This document shows, in pieces, positions 8,527-17,983 of a DNA stretch of 64,000 nucleotides. A program made the position numbers and the translations under genes. This DNA is from UBA1141 sp963665155 (lineage in GTDB: Bacteria; Chloroflexota; Dehalococcoidia; Lucifugimonadales; UBA3495), in contig CAXXFI010000001.1 in assembly GCA_963665155.2 (NCBI GenBank), positions 930,001-994,000 of the forward strand. The letters are read 5' to 3'. The number at the start of each line of letters is the position of its first letter. The stretch's first letter is position 1. Under the pieces are notes generated by a model. The model saw only the letters and a list, made by a program, of their open reading frames with translations, did no database searches and was not told where the DNA came from.

Positions 8527-8554
8527 GAAGGCCGCGGATCAATCCGCGGCCTTC
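8527..8554. terminator. Hairpin terminator between the two NHL genes
   Basis: GAAGGCCGCGGAT (8527-8539) is followed after 2 nt by its exact complement ATCCGCGGCCTTC (8542-8554). Situated 50 bases after the stop of the second NHL gene (minus strand), it separates the two paralogues into independent transcripts. Confidence 0.75.
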
Positions 8555-8606
8555 GATCGTCGTTGGTTCGAGGGGTATTGTGCCAGAAGTAGTTAAGACG
8601 ACTAGC

Positions 8607-9611
8607 TTATACCAAGACTGGGTCTCTGCTCTTGGAGTAGACCTGAATCCGTCCCCGAGTGTGATCCAAGATACAAACTTCGCCCTTGGAGTTAACCTTG
8701 ACCGCACAGGGGTGTCCAAGATCTTTTTCGAAATCGGGATTATTGGCGATTGCCAAAGCTCGCTGGCGGATCATATCCGGGTTGGACTGGAGCTTTTCCT
8801 TGCCCCATTTGGACAGACCGGCATCGCCTCGCATGTCGGCAACGTACCGACCTTCGGGACTCAGTACTTGAACTCGGTTGTTTAGCCAGTCGGCCACGTA
8901 AATGTCACCGTCGGCATCGGCGCAGACGCTGTTGGGACGGTTGAACTGCCCTATACCGCTGCCGCTCTGGCCGAAGGATGCCTGCCACTCACCATCACTG
9001 GTGAACAACTGAACTCGGTCATTGCGCCAATCGGCAACGTAGACGGTGCCGTCCGGGCCCACAGAAATGCCCCAAGGCATGTCAAACTGCCCTGGTCCCG
9101 TGCCAGCGCTCCCAAATCTTCCAATATAATCGCCATTAAGCGAGAATTTCTGGATGCGGTTGTTGCGGCTGTCGGAGATAAACATAGTCCCATCGGCGCT
9201 GATGGATATCCCTGCAGGACGGTCCAATTCGCCATCGCCGGAGCCGGCTTTGCCCCAACTGCGCAAGAATTCGCCGTCCTTGTCGAATACGGTAATCCGG
9301 TTCAGCCATTCATCGGACACATACAAGTTCCTTTGGTCGTCCAAGGCGCAACTAGTGGGCCAAATAAATTGACCGTCGCCGTCTCCGTATTCGGCGAACT
9401 CGGTGATGTACTCCTCGTCTAGGGTCACTACTCTTATCCGGAGTCCGTCAGGCCGGTTCTCGTAGGACCGGTTGACGACATACACGGTGTCGTCAGGAGC
9501 GATGGCAAAGTCCACGGGGTTGCGGAAGCCCGTGCCAGCGAACTCGTTTCGGCCCACCGAACGGCTGAAAGAGAAGCTTCGCTGTGTAAGCCCAAAAAAA
9601 TGAGTTGCCAT
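8607..9611 (-). CDS. NHL-repeat beta-propeller protein (copy 2)
   Basis: A 334-residue paralogue of the gene at 7450-8454, alignable from end to end without obvious gaps. Both start M(S/A)xHxFGLTxRxFSxxxSxGRNEFAGTGF and carry about six NHL repeats with VADWxNxRVQ-type motifs. No secretion signal is visible. The two genes keep separate terminators, suggesting separate expression rather than a single operon. The role is unknown; the nearby DUF1501/DUF1800 pair makes a link to cell-surface or secreted complexes possible but unproven. Confidence 0.85.
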   Translation of the reverse strand: MATHFFGLTQRSFSFSRSVGRNEFAGTGFRNPVDFAIAPDDTVYVVNRSYENRPDGLRIRVVTLDEEYITEFAEYGDGDGQFIWPTSCALDDQRNLYVSDEWLNRITVFDKDGEFLRSWGKAGSGDGELDRPAGISISADGTMFISDSRNNRIQKFSLNGDYIGRFGSAGTGPGQFDMPWGISVGPDGTVYVADWRNDRVQLFTSDGEWQASFGQSGSGIGQFNRPNSVCADADGDIYVADWLNNRVQVLSPEGRYVADMRGDAGLSKWGKEKLQSNPDMIRQRALAIANNPDFEKDLGHPCAVKVNSKGEVCILDHTRGRIQVYSKSRDPVLV

Positions 9612-9684
9612 GTTTTTACCTCATAATCTGATAGTTCGGAAGGCTGCGGGCATTTGATTCTTGTCCGGCGCCATCCAACTTTGT

Positions 9685-9712
9685 GATGGCCGTCTATTAT
9701 TGGACGGCCATC
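9685..9712. terminator. Hairpin terminator after the DUF1501 gene
   Basis: GATGGCCGTC (9685-9694) pairs with GACGGCCATC (9703-9712) around an 8-nt loop. It lies 24 bases beyond the stop of the minus-strand DUF1501 gene and upstream of the second NHL gene. Confidence 0.75.
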
Positions 9713-9735
9713 AGTCCTTCTTTGATTCAGCGGGT

Positions 9736-10872
9736 TTAGAGGAAGTTCACCTTCTCGTGGCTGCTACCGATAACGGCTTTGGCGTCTAAGTCAAACCAGT
9801 TCTCCAGGATTGTGGTATACACAGACCGAAAGTCTAGGTTGAACTTCAGGTTTCCGCCATCTTCCTGCTTGTTCAGTTCCAGGGAGGGATACTCGCCGTA
9901 GATGCCGCCCTTAACGTGCTCGCCTACCGCAAATGCTACTCCGGCAGAACCGTGATCAGTCCCGGAGCCGTTGTCTACAATTCTCCGGCCAAACTCGCTG
10001 AAGAACAGCAAGGTGACGTTGTCGCTGGCGTCGTGGTCGCGCAAGTCGGTCATGAATGTATCGACAGTAGCGGACACATCGGACCAGAGTCCTGCCTGCA
10101 GGGCTGCCTGGTTGGCGTGGGTATCGAAGCCGTTGTAAGGAGAGGTGGTGTAAAGCACCCGGGTCCCGAACCCGGCCAAGTGGGTCTGAGCGATGTTCTT
10201 CATGTACTGGCCGACGGATGTGTTGGAGTACTCCACGTTGGAAGTGTACATGTTCGGCGCAGTGGCCAAAATATCGGCGCCTTTCAAGGCGTCGGTGCCG
10301 GTGTTGCGGATGTAGTCCATGACGGCGCCACGGCCAATGGCCGGGGAATACATGCGTCCGAACACATCAAGAGCTTCGCTTCGTTGATCGGTTCCTTCGA
10401 TGCCAGTCAACAGGCCATAGGTCTCCAGGTCTCCAACGGATGCCACGGGCACGCCGTCCTTGGCCAATGCTCGGGGAAGGCCTCGACCGAAGTTGACGCC
10501 GGTCAAGACGTTCTCGGCAGTCGGGTCTAGGTCTTTGAGAACTCGGCCCAGCCAGCCCTCGGAGCCCTGAGTGTCCGGCTCACAGGTGTGCCAGATGTCC
10601 ATGGAACGGAAGTGGGAATAGCTGGAGTTGGGATAGCCGATGCCCAGGAATACTGCCAGCTTTCCTTCGTCCCAGTACTTCTTCAAGGGGCCCATAGTGG
10701 CATGGAAGCCCAGATCGTCATTGATGGGTATGAGCTGATCGTCAGCTATTGCGATGGTTGGCCGGGCGTCACGGTATATCCCGTTGTTACGGGGGACTAC
10801 TGTATTTAGACCATCATTACCGCCTGACAGTGAAAGAACTGCCAAGACCGGGTCTTTCTTGGTTGAAACCAT
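9736..10872 (-). CDS. DUF1501 family protein
   Basis: A 378-residue protein with the DUF1501 hallmarks: LSLSGGNDGLNTVVP near the N-terminus (about 13-27), SHFRSMDIWHT (about 85-95), and the C-terminal FFSEFGRRxxDNxSGTDHGSAG. The family belongs to the sulfatase/alkaline-phosphatase-like fold by inference from these motifs and is usually exported. Here no Tat or Sec signal is visible at the start (MVSTKKDPVLAVLS), which is unusual. It is followed on the same strand by its usual partner, DUF1800, 72 bases upstream. A broken relative of this gene lies at 62100-62309. The molecular function is not known. Confidence 0.85.
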   Translation of the reverse strand: MVSTKKDPVLAVLSLSGGNDGLNTVVPRNNGIYRDARPTIAIADDQLIPINDDLGFHATMGPLKKYWDEGKLAVFLGIGYPNSSYSHFRSMDIWHTCEPDTQGSEGWLGRVLKDLDPTAENVLTGVNFGRGLPRALAKDGVPVASVGDLETYGLLTGIEGTDQRSEALDVFGRMYSPAIGRGAVMDYIRNTGTDALKGADILATAPNMYTSNVEYSNTSVGQYMKNIAQTHLAGFGTRVLYTTSPYNGFDTHANQAALQAGLWSDVSATVDTFMTDLRDHDASDNVTLLFFSEFGRRIVDNGSGTDHGSAGVAFAVGEHVKGGIYGEYPSLELNKQEDGGNLKFNLDFRSVYTTILENWFDLDAKAVIGSSHEKVNFL

Positions 10873-10944
10873 GTTTTCTCCTCTTCTTAGATAGTAATCG
10901 TGATTTTGTCGATTTGTCCAATTCTGGATTCTTCCAGAATATTC

Positions 10945-12369
10945 TTACTCGAACTGGAATTCCGCGGTCGAGGCAATCATCTGGAACATTTCGCCGGTCC
11001 GGCGGGTGAATTCTGTCTCCTCGGCGCTGTTTCCGTGTTTTAGTTCGCCGCTCTTCGCAGCGTGGGCGACTAGTTCATTGTGAGTACTTTCGTCCACAGT
11101 GATTGGGCCGATCATGTCCAAACATCCGTCGACGAAGGACTCGGGGGTCATCGTTGCGCCCTGTCCCATCAGTCGTCCGACCAAGGCTTGGACTCCGGGT
11201 AGAGAGGTGTTGCCGAGCAAGTCGGAAGCGTAGTTGATCCGCTCCACCAATGTGCCGCTGTCAATCCACTCGCGGCCTGTGTGCCAACCTTCAACGGTGG
11301 GGGGATTCATCAAGTCCATGCCCATGTATTTGGGCTCTTGGGAGAGCTCGAACAGTCCGGGCTTGATTTCCCTGTGGTCGTCTACCAAGCGAAGAGTGCC
11401 AGCAACCATCTCGGCGGGGCTCTTTACCTTGGCGAATCGTACCTCTTCGGACTTGAAAGCCTCTGAAGTGAACAACACACGGAGCATTGCCGTGATGTCG
11501 TATCCAGAGTCGAAATACGCTTTTTCCATGCCCTGGATTAGCTCGGCATCCCGCGGAGGGGTCAAACGCCATGCCGGAATCTGCACATCATCGGCGACGA
11601 AGAAGTTGTACAGGTGCCGAGAGATGAAACGGGCGGTGGCGGGCTGCTTGCAGACTATATCCAGAATGTCATCGCCGTTCCAGTTGCCGGTTTCGCCCAA
11701 GAAGGTCTTCTCGGTGTCATCGTGGTCCGCAGGATCGAAACGGAACTCCCAAGGGCTGCGGCCATGAGGGAACGGAGGGTAAGGAGGAGCGATGTTCCAA
11801 CCGGTAAATGCTCTGGCGCATGCCTTAACGTCGTCTTCGGAGTAATTGAAGTCCTCGTCTTTGCCAACACCCAACGAGAACAACTCTAGCAATTCACGTC
11901 CGTAGTTCTCGTTCAAGGCTACTTTGTGGCTTTCCGAGTTGTCCAGGTAATACATCATGCCGGGATTGGTGGAGAGCTTGTACAGCAGGTCCCGGAAGTT
12001 GCCCATTCCGTTATCCCGGAACAGCTCAATCATGTTGCCCATTTCAAAACCGCTGTCGATCTTGCTATGGCCGGCGCAGAAAATCATGTGCCAGAAGAGG
12101 GACATTTTCTCCTGAAGCTGCCGGGGGTTGTTGATCATGCGATAGATCCACATCTGAACATTGTTTTCAATCGCAGCGGCCTGATAATAGGATGGCTGCA
12201 ACCGGTACAGCAGGTCTTCCTGTAGTTCGGCCGACTGATCCGGGTTCAGGAATTCTTCCACCGTAGCGTCGTAACCTTTGGTCGCTCTGGCCTCAATCTC
12301 GTCGCGACTTGCGCCAAAGGCGGCCCGGCGCAACAAATGAGCCATTAATGAAATATCTTGGTCAGCCAT
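10945..12369 (-). CDS. DUF1800 family protein
   Basis: A 474-residue protein typical of DUF1800: LLRRAAFGAS near the N-terminus, MSLFWHMIFCAGHSK (about 90-104), NENYGRELLELFSLGV (about 154-169) and the C-terminal PPTVEGWHTGREWI. DUF1800 genes are nearly always next to DUF1501 genes, as here, and probably act with them, but the reaction is unknown. No signal peptide is visible. It is the first gene of the minus-strand unit and its partner follows at a 72-base gap. The start ATG 12369 has AGGAGG-like bases just upstream. Confidence 0.85.
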   Translation of the reverse strand: MADQDISLMAHLLRRAAFGASRDEIEARATKGYDATVEEFLNPDQSAELQEDLLYRLQPSYYQAAAIENNVQMWIYRMINNPRQLQEKMSLFWHMIFCAGHSKIDSGFEMGNMIELFRDNGMGNFRDLLYKLSTNPGMMYYLDNSESHKVALNENYGRELLELFSLGVGKDEDFNYSEDDVKACARAFTGWNIAPPYPPFPHGRSPWEFRFDPADHDDTEKTFLGETGNWNGDDILDIVCKQPATARFISRHLYNFFVADDVQIPAWRLTPPRDAELIQGMEKAYFDSGYDITAMLRVLFTSEAFKSEEVRFAKVKSPAEMVAGTLRLVDDHREIKPGLFELSQEPKYMGMDLMNPPTVEGWHTGREWIDSGTLVERINYASDLLGNTSLPGVQALVGRLMGQGATMTPESFVDGCLDMIGPITVDESTHNELVAHAAKSGELKHGNSAEETEFTRRTGEMFQMIASTAEFQFE

Positions 12370-13468
12370 GTGCTCCTCCTATGTATTTTGGTGCTATGAT
12401 ATGCCTATTTACGGAGACTGGGCTCGAAGGAATAACACGAAGCGCACGCTCTTTCATAACGAGAAATTTGCGCAAGCCCTTGATCGGGCAGGCGCTATCG
12501 ACTTCAGAACGTCACTCTTTGGTAACAACCATTCTAAGGAAATAAGATAATATAAGCTGACGTGCCTGTCAACAGGCTAAAACATTATTAGATGAGGGAA
12601 TTAACGACAAATTTTGGGCGAAAAAGATGCTCGAAAAGTGATAAATTCGAAATAAAGTCGACAGTTCAGGATTAACCTGGAATCGCTAGCGTCTGAACTG
12701 CTATTTCCGACACGGAATCCACTTTCCATGCTGGCAATTTTTACATATATACGACGCCTACGTAACTCATAGGAAGAGCGGACGCCTCTTGATACATGGG
12801 GTGTAAATATTTTTCGCCGTGTCTACTGTTCTAAACCGGGGGTAACCTCTGTAACACGGCCGCGATAGCCCGGAACTAACCTCGATTAGATCGAGGGCAA
12901 ACCAATTTCCGCAATCGGGCAGAACTCAGGTAAGCGGGACCGGACTTGACTATCAACCATTGTTACCAATGCTGCGCCGTATATAGGGCACCCAACCGGC
13001 CTTCGCCTTCGCTGCGAGAACCTCCGCGGGAAAACATCAGGCAATCCGACTCTTCATTACCTGACCATAATCCACCATATTCCATCATGCTGAGCCTAAA
13101 CGAAGAGTGATGCGAACTTCTAACATCCCACGCGAACGTTTTGCTTTAGCCCCTGAACACAAATAGCTCGGAGCAAAAAACCGAGCATCTAGACTTGAGA
13201 TCGCCAAGACTAAAACAGAGGATCCACATTGGGGCACGCCCGGTCGGGCCGTGGGTCCGCGACGTTTGAAAGGTCTAGCGGGCAATGGATGTAACGAAAA
13301 TTGGATTGGTAAAGCGCTTCTACGGTCCTACCTACATCCCGCTTGATCTACTACAACTTTCGAAAATGTAGTGGCCAGAACGGTTATCGGACCTATATTG
13401 TCAGCCAATGACACCTAATCCGGTGGTCAAACAGGCAAAACCTAGTTACATAAAGTGTTGAATTATAC
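12370..13468. other. Long intergenic region, no gene seen
   Basis: About 1.1 kb between the divergent DUF1800 gene and the hopanoid cluster. No frame shows a protein-like sequence, repeat array or RNA gene that I can recognise, and the base composition is more AT-rich than the neighbouring genes in its first 400 bases. It must hold the promoter of the DUF1800/DUF1501 unit. A decayed gene or an unrecognised RNA cannot be excluded. Confidence 0.4.
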
Positions 13469-13498
13469 TTGACACTATCAACGGGCCTTTGCTAGGAT
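13469..13498 (+). promoter_or_regulatory. Candidate sigma-70-type promoter of the hopanoid cluster
   Basis: TTGACA at 13469-13474 and TAGGAT at 13493-13498 are separated by 18 bases. A transcript starting near 13505 would begin about 125 bases before the polyprenyl synthase start chosen at 13630, and would exclude the earlier in-frame TTG at 13489. Confidence 0.5.
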
Positions 13499-13629
13499 TC
13501 CATCGGCTCACGATGTATCCTCCCATTCCGGGCGTTGCCACGGGATCGTTCGGCTGGAACATTGACGTTGGACTTTCCGGTACATGTGGTTTCAGCCGGG
13601 CAGCGAGAATTGGGGGACAAGATCGCAAA

Positions 13630-14700
13630 ATGACTGATCAGCCTGTTGCGAAATTAAATAGAAGACCGGAACTGCCCGCAATGTTCGCCCGCTACAAGTC
13701 CTGGGTTGAACAAGGGTTGGTTCGAGCCGTGCCGCAAGCCGATGCTGACAGCCTATATATACTGCTTCGGTACCATCTAGGTTGGGTGGACCAAATGGGC
13801 AATCCGCCCCAGGTTGCGGTTTCCCAGGGGAAAGCCCTTCGGCCCACGTTATGCTTGTTCGCTTGTCAGGCCCTATCAGAGAGCGTGGAACAGGCTTCTC
13901 CCGCAGCGGCGGCGTTGGAATTGATTCACAACTTCTCCTTGATACACGATGATATCCAGGACCAAGACCGGGAGAGGCGCCACCAACCCACGGTCTGGTG
14001 GCTGTGGGGAGTTCCTAAGGCATTGGTGGCTGGCAATGCTTTGCAATCCGTGGGAGACCTGGCATTGCTTAATTCCGCCGAGAGCGGGGCTTCTGCCGAA
14101 GTTACGCTGAGAGTCTCGCAGCTATTGACCGCTAGCTATCTGGAAATGATTGAAGGTCAGTGCATGGACTTAGCTTTCGAAAGCAACACCGGCACAACTT
14201 CCGACGAGTACCTGAGGATGATAGCTTGCAAGACCGGTGCCCTTTTCCGTTCCGGGTTGGAGATCGGCGCTTCTCTGGCGACCGACGATCCATCGGAAGT
14301 GGAAGCATTTTCACGGTTTGGCAGCAACATTGGCCGGGCATTTCAGATTAGAGACGATTATTTGGGAATTTGGGGCGACGTGGCTACCTTGGGGAAAGCG
14401 GCGGGCAATGACATACGCCGACGAAAGAAATCTTTCCCGGTGGTATTCGCTCTTGAGCAAGCCAAAGGGCCAGCATTGGATGACCTCATGAGAATTTACC
14501 AGCAAGAAGAGCTGGAAGAACAGGATGTTGACCGGGTAATGGATATTCTCGAAGAGGTCGGCGCAAGACAACAGTCCGAAAAAATCACTGAAATCAGCGC
14601 AGAGGAGGCCATTCAGTCGCTGAAGAGTGTCTCCTTACCTGCGTGGGCCAGAAATGAGGCCGAAGATTTGGTTGATTTCCTAGCGCATCGGGAATTTTAA
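13630..14700 (+). CDS. Polyprenyl (farnesyl/geranylgeranyl) diphosphate synthase
   Basis: A 356-residue trans-isoprenyl diphosphate synthase that condenses isopentenyl diphosphate with an allylic diphosphate. It shows GKALRP (67-72), the first aspartate-rich motif DDIQD (107-111) within LIHDDIQDQDRERR, and a degenerate second motif DDYLG (242-246) where DDxxD is usual. Product length cannot be read safely; in this context farnesyl diphosphate for squalene synthesis is the likely need. The frame is open to 13489, but ATG 13630 gives the family's normal N-terminus. It is the first gene of the hopanoid cluster, followed 119 bases later by HpnH. Confidence 0.85.
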   Translation: MTDQPVAKLNRRPELPAMFARYKSWVEQGLVRAVPQADADSLYILLRYHLGWVDQMGNPPQVAVSQGKALRPTLCLFACQALSESVEQASPAAAALELIHNFSLIHDDIQDQDRERRHQPTVWWLWGVPKALVAGNALQSVGDLALLNSAESGASAEVTLRVSQLLTASYLEMIEGQCMDLAFESNTGTTSDEYLRMIACKTGALFRSGLEIGASLATDDPSEVEAFSRFGSNIGRAFQIRDDYLGIWGDVATLGKAAGNDIRRRKKSFPVVFALEQAKGPALDDLMRIYQQEELEEQDVDRVMDILEEVGARQQSEKITEISAEEAIQSLKSVSLPAWARNEAEDLVDFLAHREF

Positions 14701-14819
14701 GCACCTTCAATCTGTAAAGATTGAAGTCCGGCCAGTATGGGAATCACCGCGAGCCTTTATACTGCCGGAGGAACCAGAGAGAATATACGGAGGAAATCGG
14801 TATTAGTAGGGTGGAAAGC

Positions 14820-15860
14820 ATGCAGAGAGCAAAACGGCCGCTGGAGCTTTCGTTCCGGTTGGCTATCTATATATTGAAGAAACGGCTTCGAGGACAGAAA
14901 CGCTTCCCATTGGTAACTATGTTGGAACCTTTGGAAATGTGCAACCTTGCCTGCATCGGTTGCGGGCGGATCAGAGAGTACAAACCCGTGCTCGACAAAA
15001 TGATGTCGGTGGAAGTGGCCATAAACGCGGTTAAAGAGTCGGGGGCGCCCATTGTGTCAATCGCTGGCGGCGAGCCGACGATTCACCCTCGTATCGATCA
15101 AATCATCAACGGTTTAATCGAACAAAAGTATTTCGTTTATTGTTGCACCAACGGTCTGCTTTTGGAACGGTTGCTCGACAAGGTCAAGCCGTCCAAGTAC
15201 TTATGCTGGGTGGTTCATGTTGATGGCATGGAGCAAAAGCATGACGAGTCGGTGGACCGCCCTGGCGTATTCAAGAAGGCCATTCAAGGCATCAATACTG
15301 CGTTGGACAGGGGATACCGGGTGTGCACCAACAGCACAGTGTTCCGCGGTAGCGATGTTGAGGACCTGTGGGAAATGTTCCGGTTGGTGAGCGACATCGG
15401 CGTTGAAGGCTCCATGATTTCCCCGGGCTATGACTTCGCAGATGCGCCGGACCAAGATATGTTCCTGACCCGGGGCGAGTCACATGCTTTGTTCCGAAAG
15501 TTGCTCGATCCGGAAAAAACTCAAGGCATGAAGTTTTACAACAATCCCTTGTACCTGAATTTTCTAAAGGGTGCCCGCGACTACCAGTGTACGGCTTGGT
15601 CCAATCCAACCTATACCGTCATGGGCTGGCGAAAGCCTTGCTATCCACTGGCCGACGAGCACGTGCAGCAAGTGGAGGAGTTATACGAAGAAGAACTTTG
15701 GGAGCGGTTCGGTGTCGGGAAAGATCCGCGGTGTGCTAATTGTATGATGCACTGCGGGTTCGAGTCGGCGACCATTTTCCAGGCTGTTTCCAGTCCCAAG
15801 GATTGGGCAACGTTAATCAAGTCCGGTGCTGCTGGGAAGTCGGGTATCACCGCAGCCTGA
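14820..15860 (+). CDS. hpnH: Adenosyl-hopene transferase HpnH (radical SAM)
   Basis: A 346-residue radical SAM protein. In known systems HpnH joins the 5'-deoxyadenosyl radical to hopene (diploptene) to give adenosylhopane, the first step of side-chain extension. The cluster motif CNLACIGC (CxxxCxxC, residues 41-48) lies right after KRFPLVTMLEPLEM. SIAGGEPT and the C-terminal cysteine set (CPxCANCMMHCGFE-like) fit the HpnH family with its SPASM-like tail. ATG 14820 gives the usual start; GTG 14811 is possible. The upstream polyprenyl synthase and downstream hpnG and hpnA make this a hopanoid side-chain operon. Confidence 0.92.
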   Translation: MQRAKRPLELSFRLAIYILKKRLRGQKRFPLVTMLEPLEMCNLACIGCGRIREYKPVLDKMMSVEVAINAVKESGAPIVSIAGGEPTIHPRIDQIINGLIEQKYFVYCCTNGLLLERLLDKVKPSKYLCWVVHVDGMEQKHDESVDRPGVFKKAIQGINTALDRGYRVCTNSTVFRGSDVEDLWEMFRLVSDIGVEGSMISPGYDFADAPDQDMFLTRGESHALFRKLLDPEKTQGMKFYNNPLYLNFLKGARDYQCTAWSNPTYTVMGWRKPCYPLADEHVQQVEELYEEELWERFGVGKDPRCANCMMHCGFESATIFQAVSSPKDWATLIKSGAAGKSGITAA

Positions 15861-15936
15861 GCCTTTTGGGTATCTCCCTTCATAAGCTCGTGAAGAGTCA
15901 ATTGACCCGGTAATATATGTCAACGATAAATACACG

Positions 15937-16920
15937 TTGGGCGTACGCAAACTAAAGTTGTTAACGATTATAGCCAGCATGGATTATGAACTGTCCGGTC
16001 TTCGTCAGAAGCTGGAGCTTGCTGAGGCTTCCGGCAAAGATGTGACTTCTAACCGCGCTGCCCCTGACAACGAAACCGAGGTACCGAATCTGGTAGTCAT
16101 TGGTGTGGGAAAAGGGCGGGCCCAAGCCTCAGTCCGGCGATTGCTGGAAGAAGGGGCGTCGAGGCCGAGAGGCACCGACGGCGAAACCCATGAGCTGTTG
16201 CTGTTGGGAGTGGCCGGGGGAGTGGTTTCTGAACTCGGCACGGGAGACTTGGTACTCTCTTCCCGGTACTTGAGGGACACCCAAAGTTGGGATACTTCCG
16301 ATCTACAATACGCCGATAGCGGTGATGCAGGTACTGGAGCAACCAGTACGGGGAATGTCACGACGATAAAAAGTACGCCAGAAAGTGCGCCAGATATTAC
16401 GATGATCGAAAGTGCCCTGACTCCTGACTCGCACATGTGGGAGTTGGCAACAAAGGCCTGTGTTGCGGGAGGTCCCGAAGCGAACTTGGTGGATTCGGTC
16501 ACGGTGGATCGAGTGATTGGCGCTCCGGATCATAAGCGCTCGATTGCCAGCACCTATCCTGTCGGCATAGTGGAGATGGAGAATTACTGGGTGGCTGAAT
16601 TAGCCGCAGAATACGGAGTGGCCTTTCTTGCCGCCCGGGTCGTCTTGGATACGGTCGACCAAGCATTGCCCGGATGGCTGCTGGGGATGACACGCTCCAG
16701 GTTTAAAGCCGCTTTGTCTTTGGCGCTTAAGCCTTGGCGAATCCCAACGGTGTTTCGACTGGCCCGTCAGCGTCCCGTCGCCCAAAGTTCACTAACCCGG
16801 TTCGCCCTGAAGTTCTTGGACCAGCGGTCGAAAGCAAAAGCAGTTCTTCGGGAAAGCATTGACCTGAATATTTACGCTGGTTTACCTGGTGGCCGGGACG
16901 GCACAAGGGATTCTACATGA
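15937..16920 (+). CDS. hpnG: Hopanoid phosphorylase/nucleosidase HpnG
   Basis: A 327-residue member of the nucleoside phosphorylase/MTA-SAH nucleosidase superfamily. HpnG removes adenine from adenosylhopane to give (phospho)ribosylhopane. The start is TTG 15937, since GVRKLKLLTIIASMDYEL gives the family's first beta strand, which would be lost from ATG 15979. VIGVGKGRA (about 54-62), LLLGVAGGV (about 88-96) and GIVEMENYWVAELAAE match the fold. Between about residues 125 and 155 there is a Gly/Ser/Thr-rich insert (DSGDAGTGATSTGNVTTIKS) not usual in the family. Its stop overlaps the hpnA start by ATGA. Confidence 0.85.
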   Translation: MGVRKLKLLTIIASMDYELSGLRQKLELAEASGKDVTSNRAAPDNETEVPNLVVIGVGKGRAQASVRRLLEEGASRPRGTDGETHELLLLGVAGGVVSELGTGDLVLSSRYLRDTQSWDTSDLQYADSGDAGTGATSTGNVTTIKSTPESAPDITMIESALTPDSHMWELATKACVAGGPEANLVDSVTVDRVIGAPDHKRSIASTYPVGIVEMENYWVAELAAEYGVAFLAARVVLDTVDQALPGWLLGMTRSRFKAALSLALKPWRIPTVFRLARQRPVAQSSLTRFALKFLDQRSKAKAVLRESIDLNIYAGLPGGRDGTRDST

Positions 16921-17906
16921 AAGTTTTAGTTACCGGGGCTACTGGGTTTATAGGCGGCAACCTGGGCAGGCAACTTTGGGAGAAAGGCTACGAAGTTAAG
17001 GCTTTGGTGCGGCCGGGTAGCAATAGGTTGGCCATCGAAGACACCGGAATTCAGCAGGTAACCGGGGACATTCTGGACCGTGATTCGGTGGACCGTGCTG
17101 TTGAGGGTTGCGAGGCTGTTTTTCACTGCGCCGCCGCATACACCTTCTGGTCCCCTGATCCCGATTTGATTTACCGCACCAACGTGGATGGCACCGTAAA
17201 CGTGCTTAATGCTGCTTTGAAGGCTGGGGTGTCCCGCGTCGTTTACACCAGTACCGTATCGACCATTGGCCTTCCCGATTGGGAACTGGCGACAGAAGAG
17301 ACGGAGGCTGATCCCACCCACCTGGCGGGGAACTACAAGAAATCAAAGTATCAGGCGGAACTGGTTGCGTTGGAGATGGTAACTCGAGGCTTGCCGGTCG
17401 TAGTGGTGAATCCCACCACCCCGGTTGGATCTTGGGACGTGAAGCCGACACCCACCGGTCGCATGGTTTTGGATTTTCTGTTGGGGCGTATTCCCGCCTA
17501 TATCGACACCGGCATGAACCTGGTAGATGTTGAAGACGTTGCTGCTGGCCATATTCTGGCCATGGAGCGAGGTCAAGCAGGGCAACGATACCTGCTGGGC
17601 AACCGGAACGTCAGCCTGAAAGAAGTGTTCTCCATGCTGGAGGATTCGACAGGCCTGACTGCGCCCAAGTGGAAGGCCCCGTACTGGCTGGTCATGGGCG
17701 CAGGGTACGTTGACGAGTTACTGGAAGGCAAGCTGCTGAAGCGTGAGCCTCGAATTCCTTTGGAAGGGTTGAAGGTATCCAGAACGCCAATGTATGTTAG
17801 CTGCCAGAAGGCGATCACCGAGTTGGGACAACCCCAGAGTTCCGTGGAAGGGGCCTTGCAAAGAGCCATCACATGGTTTAACGATTACGGCTATACCAAG
17901 GGATAA
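16917..17906 (+). CDS. hpnA: Hopanoid-associated sugar epimerase HpnA
   Basis: A 329-residue extended short-chain dehydrogenase. The NAD(P)-binding loop GATGFIGGNL is at residues 7-16, and the catalytic tyrosine and lysine lie in NYKKSKYQAE (about 140-149). HpnA-family proteins are clustered with hopanoid genes and are thought to act on the sugar-like side chain, though the exact reaction is not settled. The start overlaps the hpnG stop (ATGA), so the two are translationally coupled. The order hpnH-hpnG-hpnA followed by the cyclase matches hopanoid clusters in other bacteria. Confidence 0.88.
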   Translation: MKVLVTGATGFIGGNLGRQLWEKGYEVKALVRPGSNRLAIEDTGIQQVTGDILDRDSVDRAVEGCEAVFHCAAAYTFWSPDPDLIYRTNVDGTVNVLNAALKAGVSRVVYTSTVSTIGLPDWELATEETEADPTHLAGNYKKSKYQAELVALEMVTRGLPVVVVNPTTPVGSWDVKPTPTGRMVLDFLLGRIPAYIDTGMNLVDVEDVAAGHILAMERGQAGQRYLLGNRNVSLKEVFSMLEDSTGLTAPKWKAPYWLVMGAGYVDELLEGKLLKREPRIPLEGLKVSRTPMYVSCQKAITELGQPQSSVEGALQRAITWFNDYGYTKG

Positions 17907-17983
17907 CCGTCGCTTAGCTGTAGCTTCGATCACGCAGTTTGTATTCGCATCAAGTTGGGAATTTATTAGGAATTTCGAGGAAA

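Noticed and set aside
13489..13629. Earlier TTG/ATG starts for the polyprenyl synthase
   Set aside because: They overlap or closely follow the candidate promoter, and the extra residues do not resemble the family.
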